64,000 nucleotides of DNA from Thalassia testudinum (GCA_037157565.1 JAZHRO010000012.1:6288501-6352500); one strand, 5' to 3'. Positions 23,883 to 38,040 are shown, counted from the first letter of the stretch. Notes: a model not told the origin generated them from the letters alone. Program-made: numbers and translations.

Positions 23883-25740
23883 CCACCCTCTTGGCTGGGA
23901 AGACCACTTATATCTACCAAGTCGCTGTTCTCCATCACCCTGGGGTCATTACGAAAAGGGGTGGTGGCTACGTCGTGTAGCATGAACACATACAAACGTT
24001 ATGTACGCTAAATCACAGATAGCCAATAACCCACTCACCGGACAAAAAGAACTGCTCCAAACCTCAAGCCCTACAGTCTGCTACCCTAGTTGGTTGCTAA
24101 GCCTAACCAAAGAGTCGCAGGAAGACTAGCAACTCCCTAAACCAGCCTAGAACCCGATTTGAAACGATCTAAAGCTACGGCCGAAAACCCGGCAAATAGC
24201 GGGGCTGAAAACTAGTTATCTATTCCTTCTTATTTCCGACATATACATTGTATTAATTATTTGATCATTTTCAGATAACTGTATTATTTATAGGTATCCA
24301 ATTAACCATATCAATAATTGTACTTTTATTTCCAGGATTAATATTTATGTTATCCTCCAACTTATCTGTTTCTAGGAATTTTCCAATTTCTGATCGTGGA
24401 TTCAATCAAATCATTATTTAACCATCCTAATGATGACAGTTTTATTAAAAATAGAGTTCTTTTTATACATGCGATGATAAGCCATAACTAACAAGCTTAA
24501 ATACTTTATAATTCGTTTACTTCATTAACTTATCAAATAATTGGTTGTTAACTCCTTTTAATTTGGTAGTTAACTATATTATTTGAATTATTTACATTCT
24601 AAGTCAACAACTTAATTTTTATCATTAATATTTAATTTTCTAATACTCAGAGCAACGAGAAATACACAAACAGGTCCAATTTTAGCAAGAGGTAAAACAT
24701 ACATTAAACAATGCAATACACGAAAAAATCACTATAGAGATAAAATGTATAGAAAAAGGAGAGAGATTATAATATCTAACGTCGTAGAGAGGTCACGACG
24801 ACTTTGTGAAAACAGGTCGAAGACCCCTAACATCACATGTGTCTCCTAAATCTGTGTCTCAAAAATCAAAGCGAAAACTGCTTGATCCAACCGTACGGAT
24901 GCGTCTGACATCCTCAAAAACCCAAAGATCAAGTCTTGGATCACTTGATTCTGATCTTAAAGATCCTCGATCTAAGAAAAATAATTCTGATCGTCAGATA
25001 TTAAGTAAGTTAAAAACCATTGACACGGACCAAAACGAAATATTAAAAAAATTATTTTAAAAACGTAATTTGTCAACCCTTCGACCTTTCTTCTTCATCC
25101 TTCGAACCTCCTCCTCGCATGCGTCTGCAACGACCCAACAACCACCTCCTCGTCGGCGTCCTCCACCCAGCCGGCCACCCACAGACCGTACACCGTCGCC
25201 GGTCGTCCGCTGATCGTCCGACAATCCTCCTCCTCTTTCTCTCCCCCTCGCTCTCTCTCTCGTTCGTTCGTCCTTGTTGCACAGTTCACGTAGGTGAACC
25301 CATGCACGCAGGGCGTGCATGGTCGAGACACCAACCACGTCGGTTGCTGCCGGCCACGCCGACTTCCGCCGACGCCCTGCCGACGCTCCGGGGGCTCTCC
25401 TCTTCCCGCTTCTTCCCGTTCGCTCATCTTCTTCGGTCTGCGACAACCCATCATCCGCGCCAAGCAAGGCCCCGGTCGGCGTCCCTGCCGCCACGCCGAC
25501 GGCCCTGCTTGCTGACGCTGACGTCCGACCGCTCTCAGATCCTCTCTTCCCCTCGCTCGTCGTCGTCCTTCTCCCCTGCGTGTTGGGTGCACGACCCAAC
25601 ACGTTCGTGGTCCTCCTCCAGGCCGCCGGCATCTTGCTCTTCCCTTTCTCACCCTCTCGAGCGAGTTCCCTCTTTTCTCTCTCTCCCTTTCTCTTGATCT
25701 CTCTTTGTTCACACATAAGTTTATTTACGGTTTATATATG
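23883..25740. mobile_element. LTR-like sequence right of the CACTA element, with a GC-rich block
   Basis: 23883 onward should continue the LTR broken at 16736. After an AT-rich stretch (24230-24660), 24790-25060 has short motifs I associate with chromovirus LTRs (for example TTGATCCAACCGTACGGAT), and 25080-25700 is GC-rich. On the minus strand, ATATATAAACC near 25731-25741 is followed by a GA-rich leader and an open frame (25716-25057, 219 codons, Arg/Gly/Ala-rich, no recognised domain). The block could be an LTR promoter and leader or the 5' end of a lost gene. Neither is proved. Confidence 0.35.
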
Positions 25741-25749
25741 ATTTGCACA

Positions 25750-27187
25750 TCTAAAATCCGATTACCACACGTAATATATCATAGAAATTCTCGTGACATG
25801 AGAAAGTTAACAATACTTTCGGATCGTCGATCTGAGATTCAGATTGTAAAGATAAAAAATACATAGATTTTTAATCTAATTATATATTTTAAATTCATAC
25901 AGGTTTCAATTTGAATACGAAAAATATCGATGAGATTGTCTCGACGTACTTAATTTGAAATAACTCAAAAATATTGGTTCGGATCTTTACATGTTGTAGG
26001 TACACATCTTCGCCTACCATAAATAAAAAATAAAAAACTTCCAATTTGGAGATGGATAAATCAAGACTCAAAATGAATGAGGGCAAAGTAAAATTAAATA
26101 ATAGTGTAGTTTAATCTAATCCAATAAAAAGTAAAATATTATGACTTAAATTTATTTTTAAATAAAAATCAGAATTTCAATGACTTGGTGTCAGCATAAC
26201 TTATTTATACCCATTTATATATCTATGTGCATAGGTGTATAAAACCTCCAATAAAACTTTTAGAGTTATATACATTTACTTATGCAAAAATATAGAATTT
26301 AAAAATAATTATGTTGCTAATAAATTTCATCTCAACCTAAATATCCAAAAAATCTTCATCTTGAAATGGCAACTTTACACGGACAAAGTAAAAAGATCAA
26401 ATACCACTTTAATGAATTCATTACTTTTGTAAAGTGAACCTAAGCAAGAAAATACATATTGCAATATATTTTACAAGAGGTTACCTTCACTTATACCTTC
26501 GTTAAATAAGTAAAAGAAAGACATATCAATTAAACATTAAAATTTATTAATTGAAAATCAATATATATATCACTTGAAAATCAAATACCTTGAATAAAAA
26601 TGAAAACACAAATGTTAGAATTTATTTTTCATCGATTAAAAATCAAAATAGATTGATTTAAAATAAAAACACATTATATTTTACCTTTTTATCGATGAAA
26701 AATAAAATTTCAATTATTGAAAGTGATTTTTCACTTACGAAAAGTTATTTTTATTAGTAAAAAATCAAAATAAATTAATTGAAACTATTACGCATAGTAA
26801 TCTACCATATTCTCTCACTCTACATGTTGTAACACACTTTTCTTTACTATTTTTTTATCTTTAGTAGATTGAGGGTCGAAGTAGCAAATTTCAATGCACA
26901 TCTCATCTTTTTGTGATAGGGTTAAATATAGTGTCAAATTAAAAGTTATTTAGTAGCAAAAATCATAATTTGTTTGCAGCTAATTTGATTATTAATTGCA
27001 TTAATCGTCGTGACAATTTCTTTTTGCTTTTGGTAGATAGGAAAAGGTTACTGGTGCCTCAAATGTTAAAGTTGGCACTATTCTTAACCTCCAATTAAAA
27101 ACACCATTCAGGATGAAGCCCCCCGGAACAACCTCACGATTGGAAAAAAGTGTTTCATGACATGGAGATATTGTGTGATTTAATCTT
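25750..27187. other. AT-rich gene-free stretch
   Basis: No coding region is supported. 26520-26790 has repeated ATTGAAAATC, ATCGATTAAAAATC and TTTTTCA-type phrases, similar to 12720-12960 and 28190-28560, so a dispersed AT-rich repeat family is likely. Confidence 0.4.
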
Positions 27188-27190
27188 TTA

Positions 27191-27558
27191 GGATTAGTTT
27201 ACTTCGATGGTTAAGAAATTGATGTTAAGAAATATGAAACTAATGTTAACTTTTATTTTTATTTACTTATAAAATGATGTTAACATTAATTTCTATTTAT
27301 TTAAATTAGTGTTAAGTTATACTTTTAACTTTTGTAATGTCTAGTAGAACAGGTGTTAATATCAATTTCTGTAGAGTAAAATTTAAATGTAGGAGGATTA
27401 CGAAGTTAACACTAATTTTACTAACATCCCTTACAACTGATGCTAGTAAAACAAGCATTAACTTTCCAAAATAGATGTTAAAATTATAGAGGTTAACATC
27501 TCAAATAAATAAGAGTTAACTTTCAAAAGAAAAGTTAACCTCTTAAGTAAACTAATCT
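27191..27558. mobile_element. Tourist-like MITE (PIF/Harbinger type), 368 bp
   Basis: The ends are GGATTAGTTTACTT (left) and AAGTAAACTAATCT (right), inverted with one mismatch in 14. Each is flanked by TTA (27188-27190 and 27559-27561), the 3-bp TSD of PIF/Harbinger elements. The interior has many GTTAAC-like repeats in both directions and no ORF. Confidence 0.75.
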
Positions 27559-27561
27559 TTA

Positions 27562-28553
27562 ATGTAAACATTGATCATCAGGATTTGAACCTCTAATTCT
27601 TTAAAGTTAAATTGAAGACAGGTTATTAAATATGGCTTATTTTTAATTGTAACAAGTAATATCGATTACGCAAATTATATGGGTAGAAAAGACTCTGCAA
27701 TTAAAGTTGGGTAAATATATCATATTTAATTTACACTTTGAATTATGTTCTTAATATAACTCTTATTTGGATGAAATCTTTAGAAATGGAGGTTCAATGT
27801 TTATATAAATACCATATAATGGATCGAATAAAATAATTACAAAATGAATTTGGATTTTTGCTTTGAAAGAAAATCTAATGACTAAGCTCCACAGCAAAAC
27901 GCAGGTGATTTTATCCAGGCTTTTTACTAGTTTCCTTACATACCTTTCACCTGGAAATATTTTGCATGCGCGTGGCGTACATGTCCACTTTTCTTTCCCT
28001 CTTATGTTATTTTTCGTAATACGTTAATTACCTACAACTGAGTGAGAGAGTTACAAAGATAACTTTCAATGTTAATTTATTTATAAAATAATTTGACGGG
28101 TTCCAGGGAGAGATTTAGATCGGATGTGAGCAGGAAAATTGTAATATATTTAATAATATATGACTCTTGCTTAAAAAAAATAAAATACATTAAATTGAAA
28201 CTTAAAATATATATTTTTTTAATTGATTATTTTAATTTTTAACTAATAAAGAACTAAAATACATCAATTTATATATATTTTTAACTAATTTTTCACTTAA
28301 ATTAACCTTTCACCTATAAAAAATAATTTTTCACCGTAAGAAAAAATATTTTTTGTAAACTTTAAATTCTGAATCTAAAATTTTAAATCTTAAATTTAAA
28401 TCAATAGGTGAAAGGTTAGTTTTCACTTTTAAATTAAAAATTTATTTTTTATTAATAGCAAGTTAAAATATATAAATGTATATTTATTTTTAATTGATGA
28501 AAAATAAAAATATATCTATTAAAATTATCACATATAGTGATTCATAATTTTTT

Positions 28554-28606
<53 letters not shown>

Positions 28607-31600
28607 ACTTTTAAATCAGTATCGTGTCGATGGACAAGGCTAGAAAGTTATGTTTCGATGCTTAATCAAGGGAGGTTATGTTTACCAACGGAAGCCTAAA
28701 TGGTTGGGGCAGTGAAACATAAAACAATGGCCAAAAACTAAAAGTTATGGGATGTAAGTATTAAAAACTTAAAAGTCAAGGTGGGCGATGGCTCCTGCCA
28801 TCCCCGATATCCCCGGGCATATAGATTAGATCTTTCTAATTCTACCGTAGAAGTATTAATTTGCACTCGGGATCAAATGCACGGCTTAACGACAGATCAT
28901 TAGCTTGTAGATATGAAAGGTCGTTTTGGAGGTAAGGCGATTTTTCCCGCTTCAACTAAACCGAAAGCTCAAAATCAACAATGATATTATGGTAGAACCT
29001 TGTGAAGATAAAGGAGTCTGACTTTGGGCCCAGTGCCATACGCCGTGGATTCTATGGTAAATGTTTTCATTTGATTTCTATTAAGATTGTGCTGTAGTTC
29101 CGAATTCCCAGTGGGCAATAACTAATTATATTTGCTACTTGTTAGTTTGATTACGTTTTTATATATTTAGGGAGCCTCTTCCTGCTAATAGACATAACAG
29201 GGACCACGCTAATATAACAGAGTAAATAGATTAGTCAGATGAAGCTATATATCCTCCTCACGTGTATAATATTCGTTGGAATATTTGATCATGCCACAAA
29301 GAAAATAGCTAGAGCACCTTCAAAAGAAAAGACAAAAAAGATCAGTGATTAAGATAGAAGGAGAATATAGCTTCATGTGATAAACTATCCACTTTGCTAT
29401 ATCATCCTCACTGAAACAGGTGCTTCTTGTGACAATTTATAATCGTCACCAGAAATAGTGTCACGAAATTCTTTTGATGACGCCAATATATAGTCTACCT
29501 ACAATCAATCTTTCAACAAGGATTTCCAATCATGACAAAACACTTTCGATGATGACTTTGTAATAATCACCGTGGTAAATAATTGGTGATGATTCTTCGA
29601 CCGTCGTCGAAAGATTGGTTAAAATTAAAAATAATTAAGTAAAGACTAATTTTATACGGCAAAGATAAATTATTAGTAACGATTTATAGCTCGTTGCTGA
29701 AATATTTTGATGACAATCTTTCAATAATTATCTCTAAAAATAAAATATCTTGACATGATTGAAACAACATTTACTCATGATTATTAGATTGTTGTGATTA
29801 ATTTTTTTTTGTGACACTATATATATATATATATATATATATGACAAGTACATGTATAAAAATAATTAACATCATATAAATTCAATTAACGTCAAACATA
29901 AAATTTGGGAGCTCTATCTCATTCTATTATACGACGGCCTTGATCACGAGAGAAGTTATTGGCAGAACCTCAATCACTACCTCAGTAGAAACTCTACAAA
30001 GAAGAGATCATGACATGGTCGACGACATACACCACTTGCAGCAGACACGAGAGAACAATCTCAAGAAATCAAATTGCCATACTTAATATCAGAATGCCTA
30101 CCCTTCATAATTTGACATTTCAAATAAGAGGACCAGGAATTCACCTGCAACTTAATTAAATCATAAGGGGATATTTGATTGACGGGATAAATAGATTTAT
30201 ATCAGATTAAGTATTTAATCTATCACTTATCTTATCTCATATTTACATCAGGTTAAGTGAATTTAATACGAAATAAAATTATTCTAATTTCTATAAAATA
30301 ATTTTAATTTATCAAAATATTCAAATGAATTATTTCACTTCTTCGGCTATTTATTTTATTTATTTTTTATTTATTTACTTATTTCATAAATTTATTTTTT
30401 TTACCCAACGAAACCTAAATTGCTACGTATCCTCATCTTCCAGGCACCCTAGCTTAATACATATGTGCCATGCTTCAATAGCGGCAATTGAATTTATTCA
30501 ATCTCATGATAACATGTATATAAATTATAAAAATTCTTAGTGCTACACACAGGTCACCACTAATTCAGCACACGTTGTAGCATACGAACCTGAACATGAC
30601 TATGTAGGAAGTCGCACACGAACTAGAAGCACACGTTCCCACTCAAACAAATCCAAACACGATCGCACTCAAGCAGATGGCCACACACGTCACCAGCAGC
30701 ACAAAGAGAAACACACGATCGTACTCATGGTGCACCTCGTATCATCAGCGCACGCAAAGAGCACACGCCGCAGCAGGGGGAATAATTTGAAAATTCCTTT
30801 AAAAAATAAACTTTTTTTTAGCACACCACCGCTTATTAACTCAGATATGATAAGTCCAACTTCCCCTCACAGAAGTCTTTCACTCAAATCCCCAGCAACT
30901 ACCAGTAAGTAAGGAACCTATGTATTAAATTTTGGGCGGTGGGAAGTAGAAGAAGCATGACCATACATGCTTTCGTACGCAGACCACCTTCTATAAAAGC
31001 AAACCCAGAGACAGGAATGTGTCTTTTCCACCCCCACCTCTCCCCACTCCCTCCCGTCCTCACCCCCACGTGAAAACGCAGCATGTGCTCCACCCAAGTG
31101 CACGGACACCAAACTTCCATGCACGTCTCCTCACCACCGAGAAGAAGCAAGTCCAGGGTGCTCGCTGGCTGGCTTCGACTAGACAGGTTTAGTTTTCTTC
31201 TACCTTGCAACTTAGATAATTTTTTTTACGCAAGTTTCCTTCGTGACGATCCCTCTCTCACATTACGGCATGTTCTCTAATGGCCTATACCGGCAACGAG
31301 ACATCGGTGGCGGGGTTGGTATAGCTAGCGAAGGGCATTGGTGGGTGGTGCGTGAAGATCGTTATGGTATGAAACCTTCGAGACCTCTTGTAAACATATG
31401 CATTTATGAATGTGTTTGATGCACATGCCGCTGTTGATTCTGTTGTCAGTGACAGATTCATTTATTCTGTTAATTAAATACTCTATTATTGTTCGAAACA
31501 TCCATCATTTTGAAGAGAAAGTGCTCGTAGACTTTCGTTTTAGTGAGAACGAGCGTTTAGATGAAACCATTCGTACGTCCACACATGATCGACAAGGTCG

Positions 31601-31989
31601 AAACGATGCACGTCCCCTGTTTGTTTCTTGCCTCGATCACGTCTCGAGAGTCCGGGCATCGTCTTTCTCCACCATGTAAACTGAGGAACCACTTTTAGCA
31701 TAAAATATTTGGTTGTGCTTTGGAATATGCACATATTTAAAAATTTTTAGTTAATCATGTAAGCCTCTTGCGTTAGGTTTGACAGCGGATTACGGGGTAG
31801 GATACGGATAGGTTAGAAATTTCTTTACGAGATTTCATAATTTTTTACTTATATCACTTTAACATTATTTTTTACATAATATCAATACTAATATTTACTT
31901 GCATCAACTTCCATATATATTAAATATATCTATTTCTACTCGTATCATATTATAATATTAAAATATCACCTACGAATATAATATCATCA
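27562..31989. other. AT-rich gene-free stretch with microsatellites and foldbacks
   Basis: There are (AT)n runs at about 28556-28604 and 29818-29842. TTAACCTTTCACCTAT (28302-28317) and ATAGGTGAAAGGTTAG (28404-28419) are inverted, matching at 15 of 16 bases. 29400-29820 has repeated GATGA/TCATC motifs like a small DNA transposon, but no clear TIR and TSD pair. 30540-30780 is rich in CACACG words. No gene was recognised. Confidence 0.45.
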
Positions 31990-34190
31990 TTTTTTTTAAA
32001 ATACGAGAGTCAATGTTACTCATCCTTCACTCCCTAGAGACTATGGAAAAGAGAGGGATTGGAAAATTAAACCAAAACCTATCTCATACACAGAAAGAAG
32101 GACCGACTTGTGGCCTAATACAAAAAAACTAAAAACAGAGAGAAAAACAACCCAGGAATAGCATAGAACTAACCAATAATATAAGGAAACTGATTCTTAT
32201 CTAATCTTAACAACCCACGACACCTAGCCAAAAGAAGTGCCGACGAGCGGAAGAGTTGCCATTGGCCATCAACAGAGGAAGCAATCATGCGTGCTAGATT
32301 GTTGGCCATAGGATGAATATAAGTCAAATTTATGGCCTAAGAACAGCATTCCTTAGCGACCTGCATAGCTGGACGTATGTGCCAAGCAACTGGAATTTTC
32401 CCGTTCCACCAGTAATAAAGTAGAGAGGAGTCCATTTCATAACATATATTATCAAAATTGCAATGCCCAAATTGCAGAAAGTGAGTGATAGCTTCTATGA
32501 TGCCCATGCATCTAAGGAGAAGAGGTAGACACCTTGGAAGACGTCGCTTCAATAAAAGAACTAGAGTTGTCCTAAAGAATCCAAGCGATGGAATGGGAGC
32601 CATCATGGCTAATAGCCGCAAAGTTGACCTTGTTCTCAGTCACTGGGCCAATCAAAGACACAACAAAGACTTTGAGCTTTTGGAATTTTTGAGCTTTTGG
32701 AATTTGAGCCAATTCGCCGTGTTAAAAGATCTCCAATTTCGATCGAGAAATTGACTAATGTGCAAAATATTGAAATTGTCTTTCTTAATCTTATTACGAA
32801 TCCACCATATGTTATGCCAAATAAGTTAGCAATACCCTTGAACCTTTTACAAAAAGAGGCATTGGAGTTAAGGAAATTTTGATAGAGGTTGGAAGGCAAA
32901 ATGGGGTTGAGGTGCATATTCTTGAAGGTTTAATTGGTAATAGAGAAGGCAAGATTGCTATGACAAAACAAGTGAGAGTAGGCTTCAAGGTTGGAATGAG
33001 CAAGGCAGCAAACACATTTCGAGGGAAGATTGAAGCCAAGCTTTTGGATGTTATCATCAGTAGGGAGCCTGTCAAGAAAAATTCTCCAAGCAAGAAGGCT
33101 CAGCCTAAGGGGAAGATTAAGGTTCTAAAGACAATGGAACACAAGAATAGAAGGAATAGAATTGAAATTGATGTTGTAAACAGAGGAAATAGAGAATTTG
33201 CCACTCAAAGTCGGAGTCCAAATTGGGACATCTTTGTCATCAAGCATGACAGTTTGAAAGATTTTGGATCGAATGTTAGGAGGGATAGCATGAAGATGAT
33301 CAATCAAATTAGGGTGAGCTAAGGCATCTTTGATCTTAACAAGGGAGGGTCAATATCCTGCAGGAGGAAATCCTTGAGAGGGGAATCCCTAATCTGAATA
33401 TCCATCCAAAAAAGGTCTCCTTCCTTAACTTCCTAGCGAATGAAAGGTTTCATATCATTATAGGCCAAGACAAGGGAGTTGAATCTATTATAACGATTAT
33501 GGTAGGCGTTGTGAGAAAGACCATAGGGGTTTCTCATAAGAGTCGAGCAAGAGAGTTACCAAACAAGATATCTCACATCCTTTTCATCTTAAAGGCTTTA
33601 ATGACCATGGAAAGGTCCCTGATGCCAAGCCCACCAAAGGAGAGAGGCTCGCAGATAGAAGGCCAAGAGATCCAATGATGATGGCAATCCTCCTCCGCGG
33701 AGTTCCAAAAGAAAGTAGTGAATGTGGATTCAAGGTTGTGGATCACAGTCTTAGAATATTGATCACCAAGAGAATGTGGATTGGGATTGAGGATAGCACA
33801 TGCTTGATGAAGGGAAGCCTGGCAGTAGACGAAAGAAGTTTGGCTTTCCAACCTGAGAGTTTAGAGTGAATTTTCTCCACCAGGCCGTGAAAAAAAGATG
33901 TCTTTGCTCTACTCATGAAGATAAGACAACCAAGGTAGTTGAAGGGGAAGCCCCCAAGTTGGAAGCCAGTACTAAAGAGGATCCGAGCCAATCTTCCTAC
34001 GGGGAAATGTTTTCCAACATAGCAAAATCTTTTGAGATGGTTTAATCTTTGGCCAAAGTTAGACTCAAACTCGTGGATGAAAGCCATAAGATTAGTAGTG
34101 AATCTAAGGCTACCATTGAGGAAAACCTAATCATTACAAATCCTCCAACCAAATATCTCCCAGTCCAACTTTACACGAAGCCTATCCCAG
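31990..34190 (-). pseudogene. Decayed L1-type LINE: C-terminal reverse transcriptase, zinc-binding region, RNase H
   Basis: Read on the minus strand from about 34090, fragments give FPFNYLGC and KIHSKLSGWKAKLLS (end of a LINE reverse transcriptase), then FFWNSAEED, WISWPSICEPLS and GGLGIRDLS (33730-33590). A zinc-binding segment follows, with SGKFSISSVYN (near 33200) and LASIFPRNVFAA in a shifted frame (near 33030). An RNase H-like part has DSSLLYYWWNGKIPVAWHI (near 32420). The frame breaks several times. A T8 run at about 31990-31997 may be the poly(A) tail, but no convincing TSD was found. The 5' half of the element is missing. Confidence 0.75.
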
Positions 34191-34199
34191 ATTCCTAAG

Positions 34200-35749
34200 A
34201 TAGTATCGATCATTACAAAATGGTACTGACTTCCTATTAAGCTTTTGACTTTTTCCTTCTCTTATAGTAGGATAATGTGACCCCTATTGTGTAGTAGTTC
34301 AGTTACACTTCATTATTACATCACTCTTTGTGGACCCATTTATTTTTGGGGATTCGACCTTTTATTTCCATGTTTGGCTGTGATAATCTCGGGAGTGGGT
34401 CATTCCAGGATTGAGCTCGTTAATCTGGGTTTGTCCAATCTAGGGGGGTGAGGTGGGATTATCCAATCCCTTGGTTTCATCCCTCTCAAGATTGAGCCTC
34501 CTCTATACTATCCTACCAACAAATATTCTAACTAACCAAATGAAGAATTAATTCCTCAAATTCCTTGATTTGACCTAAAAATGTAAACAAATACAAAACA
34601 ACCACAATCCTGAGATTACCTCATAATCTCACCTACACAATTTACAATCCCTCAAAATCAATCATTGCAAACAAATAGTGCCTATAAGTATAGAGCTACC
34701 TCTTTCAGATTATTAAGTTAGACTTTGCATGTAGTGACATGGCTTCAAGGAAGGAAATAGAGGAAGAAATGATTGTTGGGGGGTGGTGTGGAGGGGGAAC
34801 CATTCCTAAGGGGTGAGTTTGTGCACTACAATTGCAGAATCTTGTCTAGACTGCTGATGATGGATGTGTGTGGTTCTACTCCTTAGACTAAAAATCCTAT
34901 CCATCCGCTCAACCGCGGCTGCGGGAAAATTAGAATAGTATGGATTCATTGAATTAATGTGCAAAATTGTACATGTACAAACACTAATAAAGAGGGAGAG
35001 TTAAACTTCACAAGCGGAAGATGAACATAAATGTCCACTCAAGATGAGCATTTGTTGCCAGAATGCACTCCCATTTGGGGGCTTATCACCAGAGGCGGCC
35101 ATACCGAGGGACATTGTATTTTTTGTCAGGAATTACATTTACATGTTGGAGGAAGAGAATACAAAGCTCAAGGGAAAAGTTTAAGAGTTGTATGAGCGCA
35201 TAGAATTTAAAGAAGCAACCATTAATTAATACTTACCTCAGGGACGGGAAGAGACAATTGACCTATAAGAAGATTTAGCACCTGCTTGATGTCTACCATG
35301 TCCATAGCATCCCCGTTGTAGTTAGACTGGTTGCCATCGGTGGCCATTGTGTAGGAAATCAGCTATTTAATAGCATAGTAGTTTAATAGCTGTAGGGCTA
35401 TGCTTGTAAATCAACGATGGTGAAGAACACTATCATTATTGTATGGCCCATGTTATGTGTAACTATATTAGCGAGCAAAGTTTAGCTCGTCGTACTTGTT
35501 CATGCCTATCAATGGAATGGACTTCAAATATAATGAAGAGTGTCTCTTTAGGAATGTTTGCTAATTTGTTTTGCAATGAAATTATTATTGTTGGATCTAC
35601 AATTGTCAGCGATATCCATTTTGACGTGGAAATTTGAATGTTGTTCATATCAATGCTCAAAGATTATCAACAATAATCATTTTTCATGTAATCACGATAG
35701 TATTAAAGCACGTGTCACAATTCATACATTTTGATGCTACAAGTACACG
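34200..35749. other. Gene-free stretch between LINE and Athila element
   Basis: Nothing is clearly coding. 35110-35250 contains a short open stretch with a Lys/Glu-rich coiled-coil look (MLEEENTKLKGK), possibly a remnant of a transposon protein. The remainder is AT-rich sequence without recognised repeats. Confidence 0.35.
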
Positions 35750-36682
35750 TTGAGTGATGAGAACCTCATCATGAACCCTAACTAGCACAATCTAACCTAG
35801 ATATGCAAGAAAAATCTCCTACATAACTCAAAGAAAGGCTTAACTCAGAGAATTCTGAGTTTAAGAAGAAAACAAGTCATAAGGGGTAAAAATGTAATTT
35901 TACCAACACAATCTGCAAACAGGGTAACTCAGGGTCCAAACACAGGTCAAACTAACCTAATAAGAAGGAAAGTGGGATGATCTGATCCAACAAAGGCTAC
36001 GACAACTCCAAAGAATTAAATGACATTCTGTAACCTTAAAATAAATTCACTTCAATTCACGAGGTTCGAGGCAGGGTAAAAATCAACTAAACCCTCTAAA
36101 ATTCATAGAAAAATAATCTATAGGGTTTCAAACCTTCACTTTAGCCTTAGAAACCCATTTTGACCTACATTGAGAACCATGCCCAATTAATGATTTAATT
36201 TGGGTTTTTACGTAAATTGGCCGATCAAACATGGTCTGACATAGAAAAAAATTTACCATTAAAATCCTTAGGTCCAATTTAGTCATGCATAAAAACTTGA
36301 GCCTAGGAAGAGACCTCCTTGACCGACTTTACAATTTGGTCCTCATCATTTACTTTTTGACCCTCAACTTTCGAAACCCTTACATTTTGGCCCCTTATCT
36401 CCTCATCGTTCTTTGCATTTTGGTCCCTCCTGCAAGTCTCTGCGCAGCACCATGCTCCGGCGACTTTGCGCGGAGTATGGCGCCGCGTAGGATGAGGGGG
36501 GCATCCTGCAAAGAGAACGTGGAGTTCCCTACGACGTCTGTTGTCGCAGGGACTCCGCCATGTTGCCTGACGACACCCACACCTTCCGTGCGAATGCGCG
36601 GAAGGTATGGGTCTCGTCTCCGACCATACTCCGGCGAGGGACGCACGTCGTCTCCCTGCATCCGCCCCTCCGCCACCGCCTT

Positions 36683-36688
36683 TATAAA
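36683..36688 (+). promoter_or_regulatory. TATA box of the 5' LTR
   Basis: CCTTTATAAAGACC matches a plant TATA box and is kept in the 3' LTR at 47720-47725. Transcription would start about 30 bases downstream, giving a leader of about 1.9 kb before the PBS. Confidence 0.6.
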
Positions 36689-38040
36689 GACCAGCATCGC
36701 CAGCCAGTTCTCCCAGCTTGGTCTTGACAGAGAATCCCTCAACCCTTCCTCTCTCCCCACTTCGACAGGAACCCACCAGCTCCGGCGGCTCCTCCTCCTC
36801 CTTCCCGTCGCTCTGTTGCAATACCAGTAGCAGAGCCACCTTCGCCTGATCTCCTCGCGTCGCGCCGCACCAAGCGCGCACCTCCCTGCCTCTTCCTCGC
36901 CGCCGCTCTCTCCCTCTGGGTGTTTCTTCTCCGGCGACAGTCGGTACGGCTGCCCGTCGCTCCGGCCCCCCTTCGTCCCTGTAGGTAAGTTACAGTTATT
37001 TCCCTTCCTCCCCTCTTTCTTTTCCCCAACTTGTTTTGCTTGATCGCCCTACGCCCACGCCTGACCACCTTCATCTTCCCCACCTTCGGTTACTCTCCGG
37101 CGAGTCGTTCCCGTCATCCCACAATCCCATACGACTCACCAACTGTCCCAAAAGCTCCACCTCACCTCACTAAACACCCTCCGCCCCTCCACTGCCACTC
37201 CACACCTCCACAACACTCCCCCGATCAAACCCACTTTTCCGGCCACAGAACGACCTAGGCACGCACGCCTAGGCCGTCCTGTGGCCTATTGCACCTCGCA
37301 CCACCTTCGCTGTGCCACGGTGAAGATTCCCCTGTGGTTTGATTAGGCCGAGAGGCCCTATTTGTGTGAGACAGACCTGCTGCCCCTGCTGCCATTGGCG
37401 ACGATGCAAGGAGCTTCCAAGCGAGCTCCAGGCCTTAGAGCGTCAGATATCTAGCTGATACGAATTGGGGAGAATTGGGTGAAGGCAGGCAGCTAGCACG
37501 CGAGGGGAAACGAGGACGCAGCTGTTGAGGCGAGGTCGCGTTCTTCCTGCAGGCGCGCGCGAGAAGGAGCAAAGTTTAGTCCCACATCGTAAGATCTCGA
37601 AGCACCGCACCCATTTAAATTGATTTTGTGCTTTTACCTTAGCGCCTCAGAACACGGGGTGAGGTCCCCTCGCCCACTCGCCCGCCTCGTCCGCGACCCA
37701 CGCCATGCGGACCTGGCCGACCCGTTTACCCTGCACTCCTTGCGCACCACCCACGCCGGTGCGCCTAGTCATGGGTACGCTACCCAACCCGATAACCCAG
37801 CTCTGGGAGAGCTTCCTATGAACGGTTTACAAAGAGAGAGAGACGTGCGGGAAGAGGGAAGGGCTAGGTTTTGGTGTGCCTTGTGCAGGAACAGGGCGTG
37901 AAGAAGGAAGGCTCAACACTTAGCCGCAGGAAGGAGAAGAGGAGGAGAAGAAGAAGAAACTCTGAAGAAGCCTTGCAGCTGAGCAAGACCAAGGAAGAAG
38001 AAGCAGCGAAGGAAGAAAAAGAGGAGAAGCACTGTAGCAG

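Noticed and set aside
29400..29830. A second small CACTA-like element
   Set aside because: Repeated GATGA/TCATC words and a CACTG start are suggestive, but the other end and TSD do not fit.
36285..37258. Pro/Arg/Ser-rich ORFs inside the LTRs (also 47253-48468)
   Set aside because: They are repeated in both LTRs, differ between them, lack domain similarity, and overlap the TATA box and leader.
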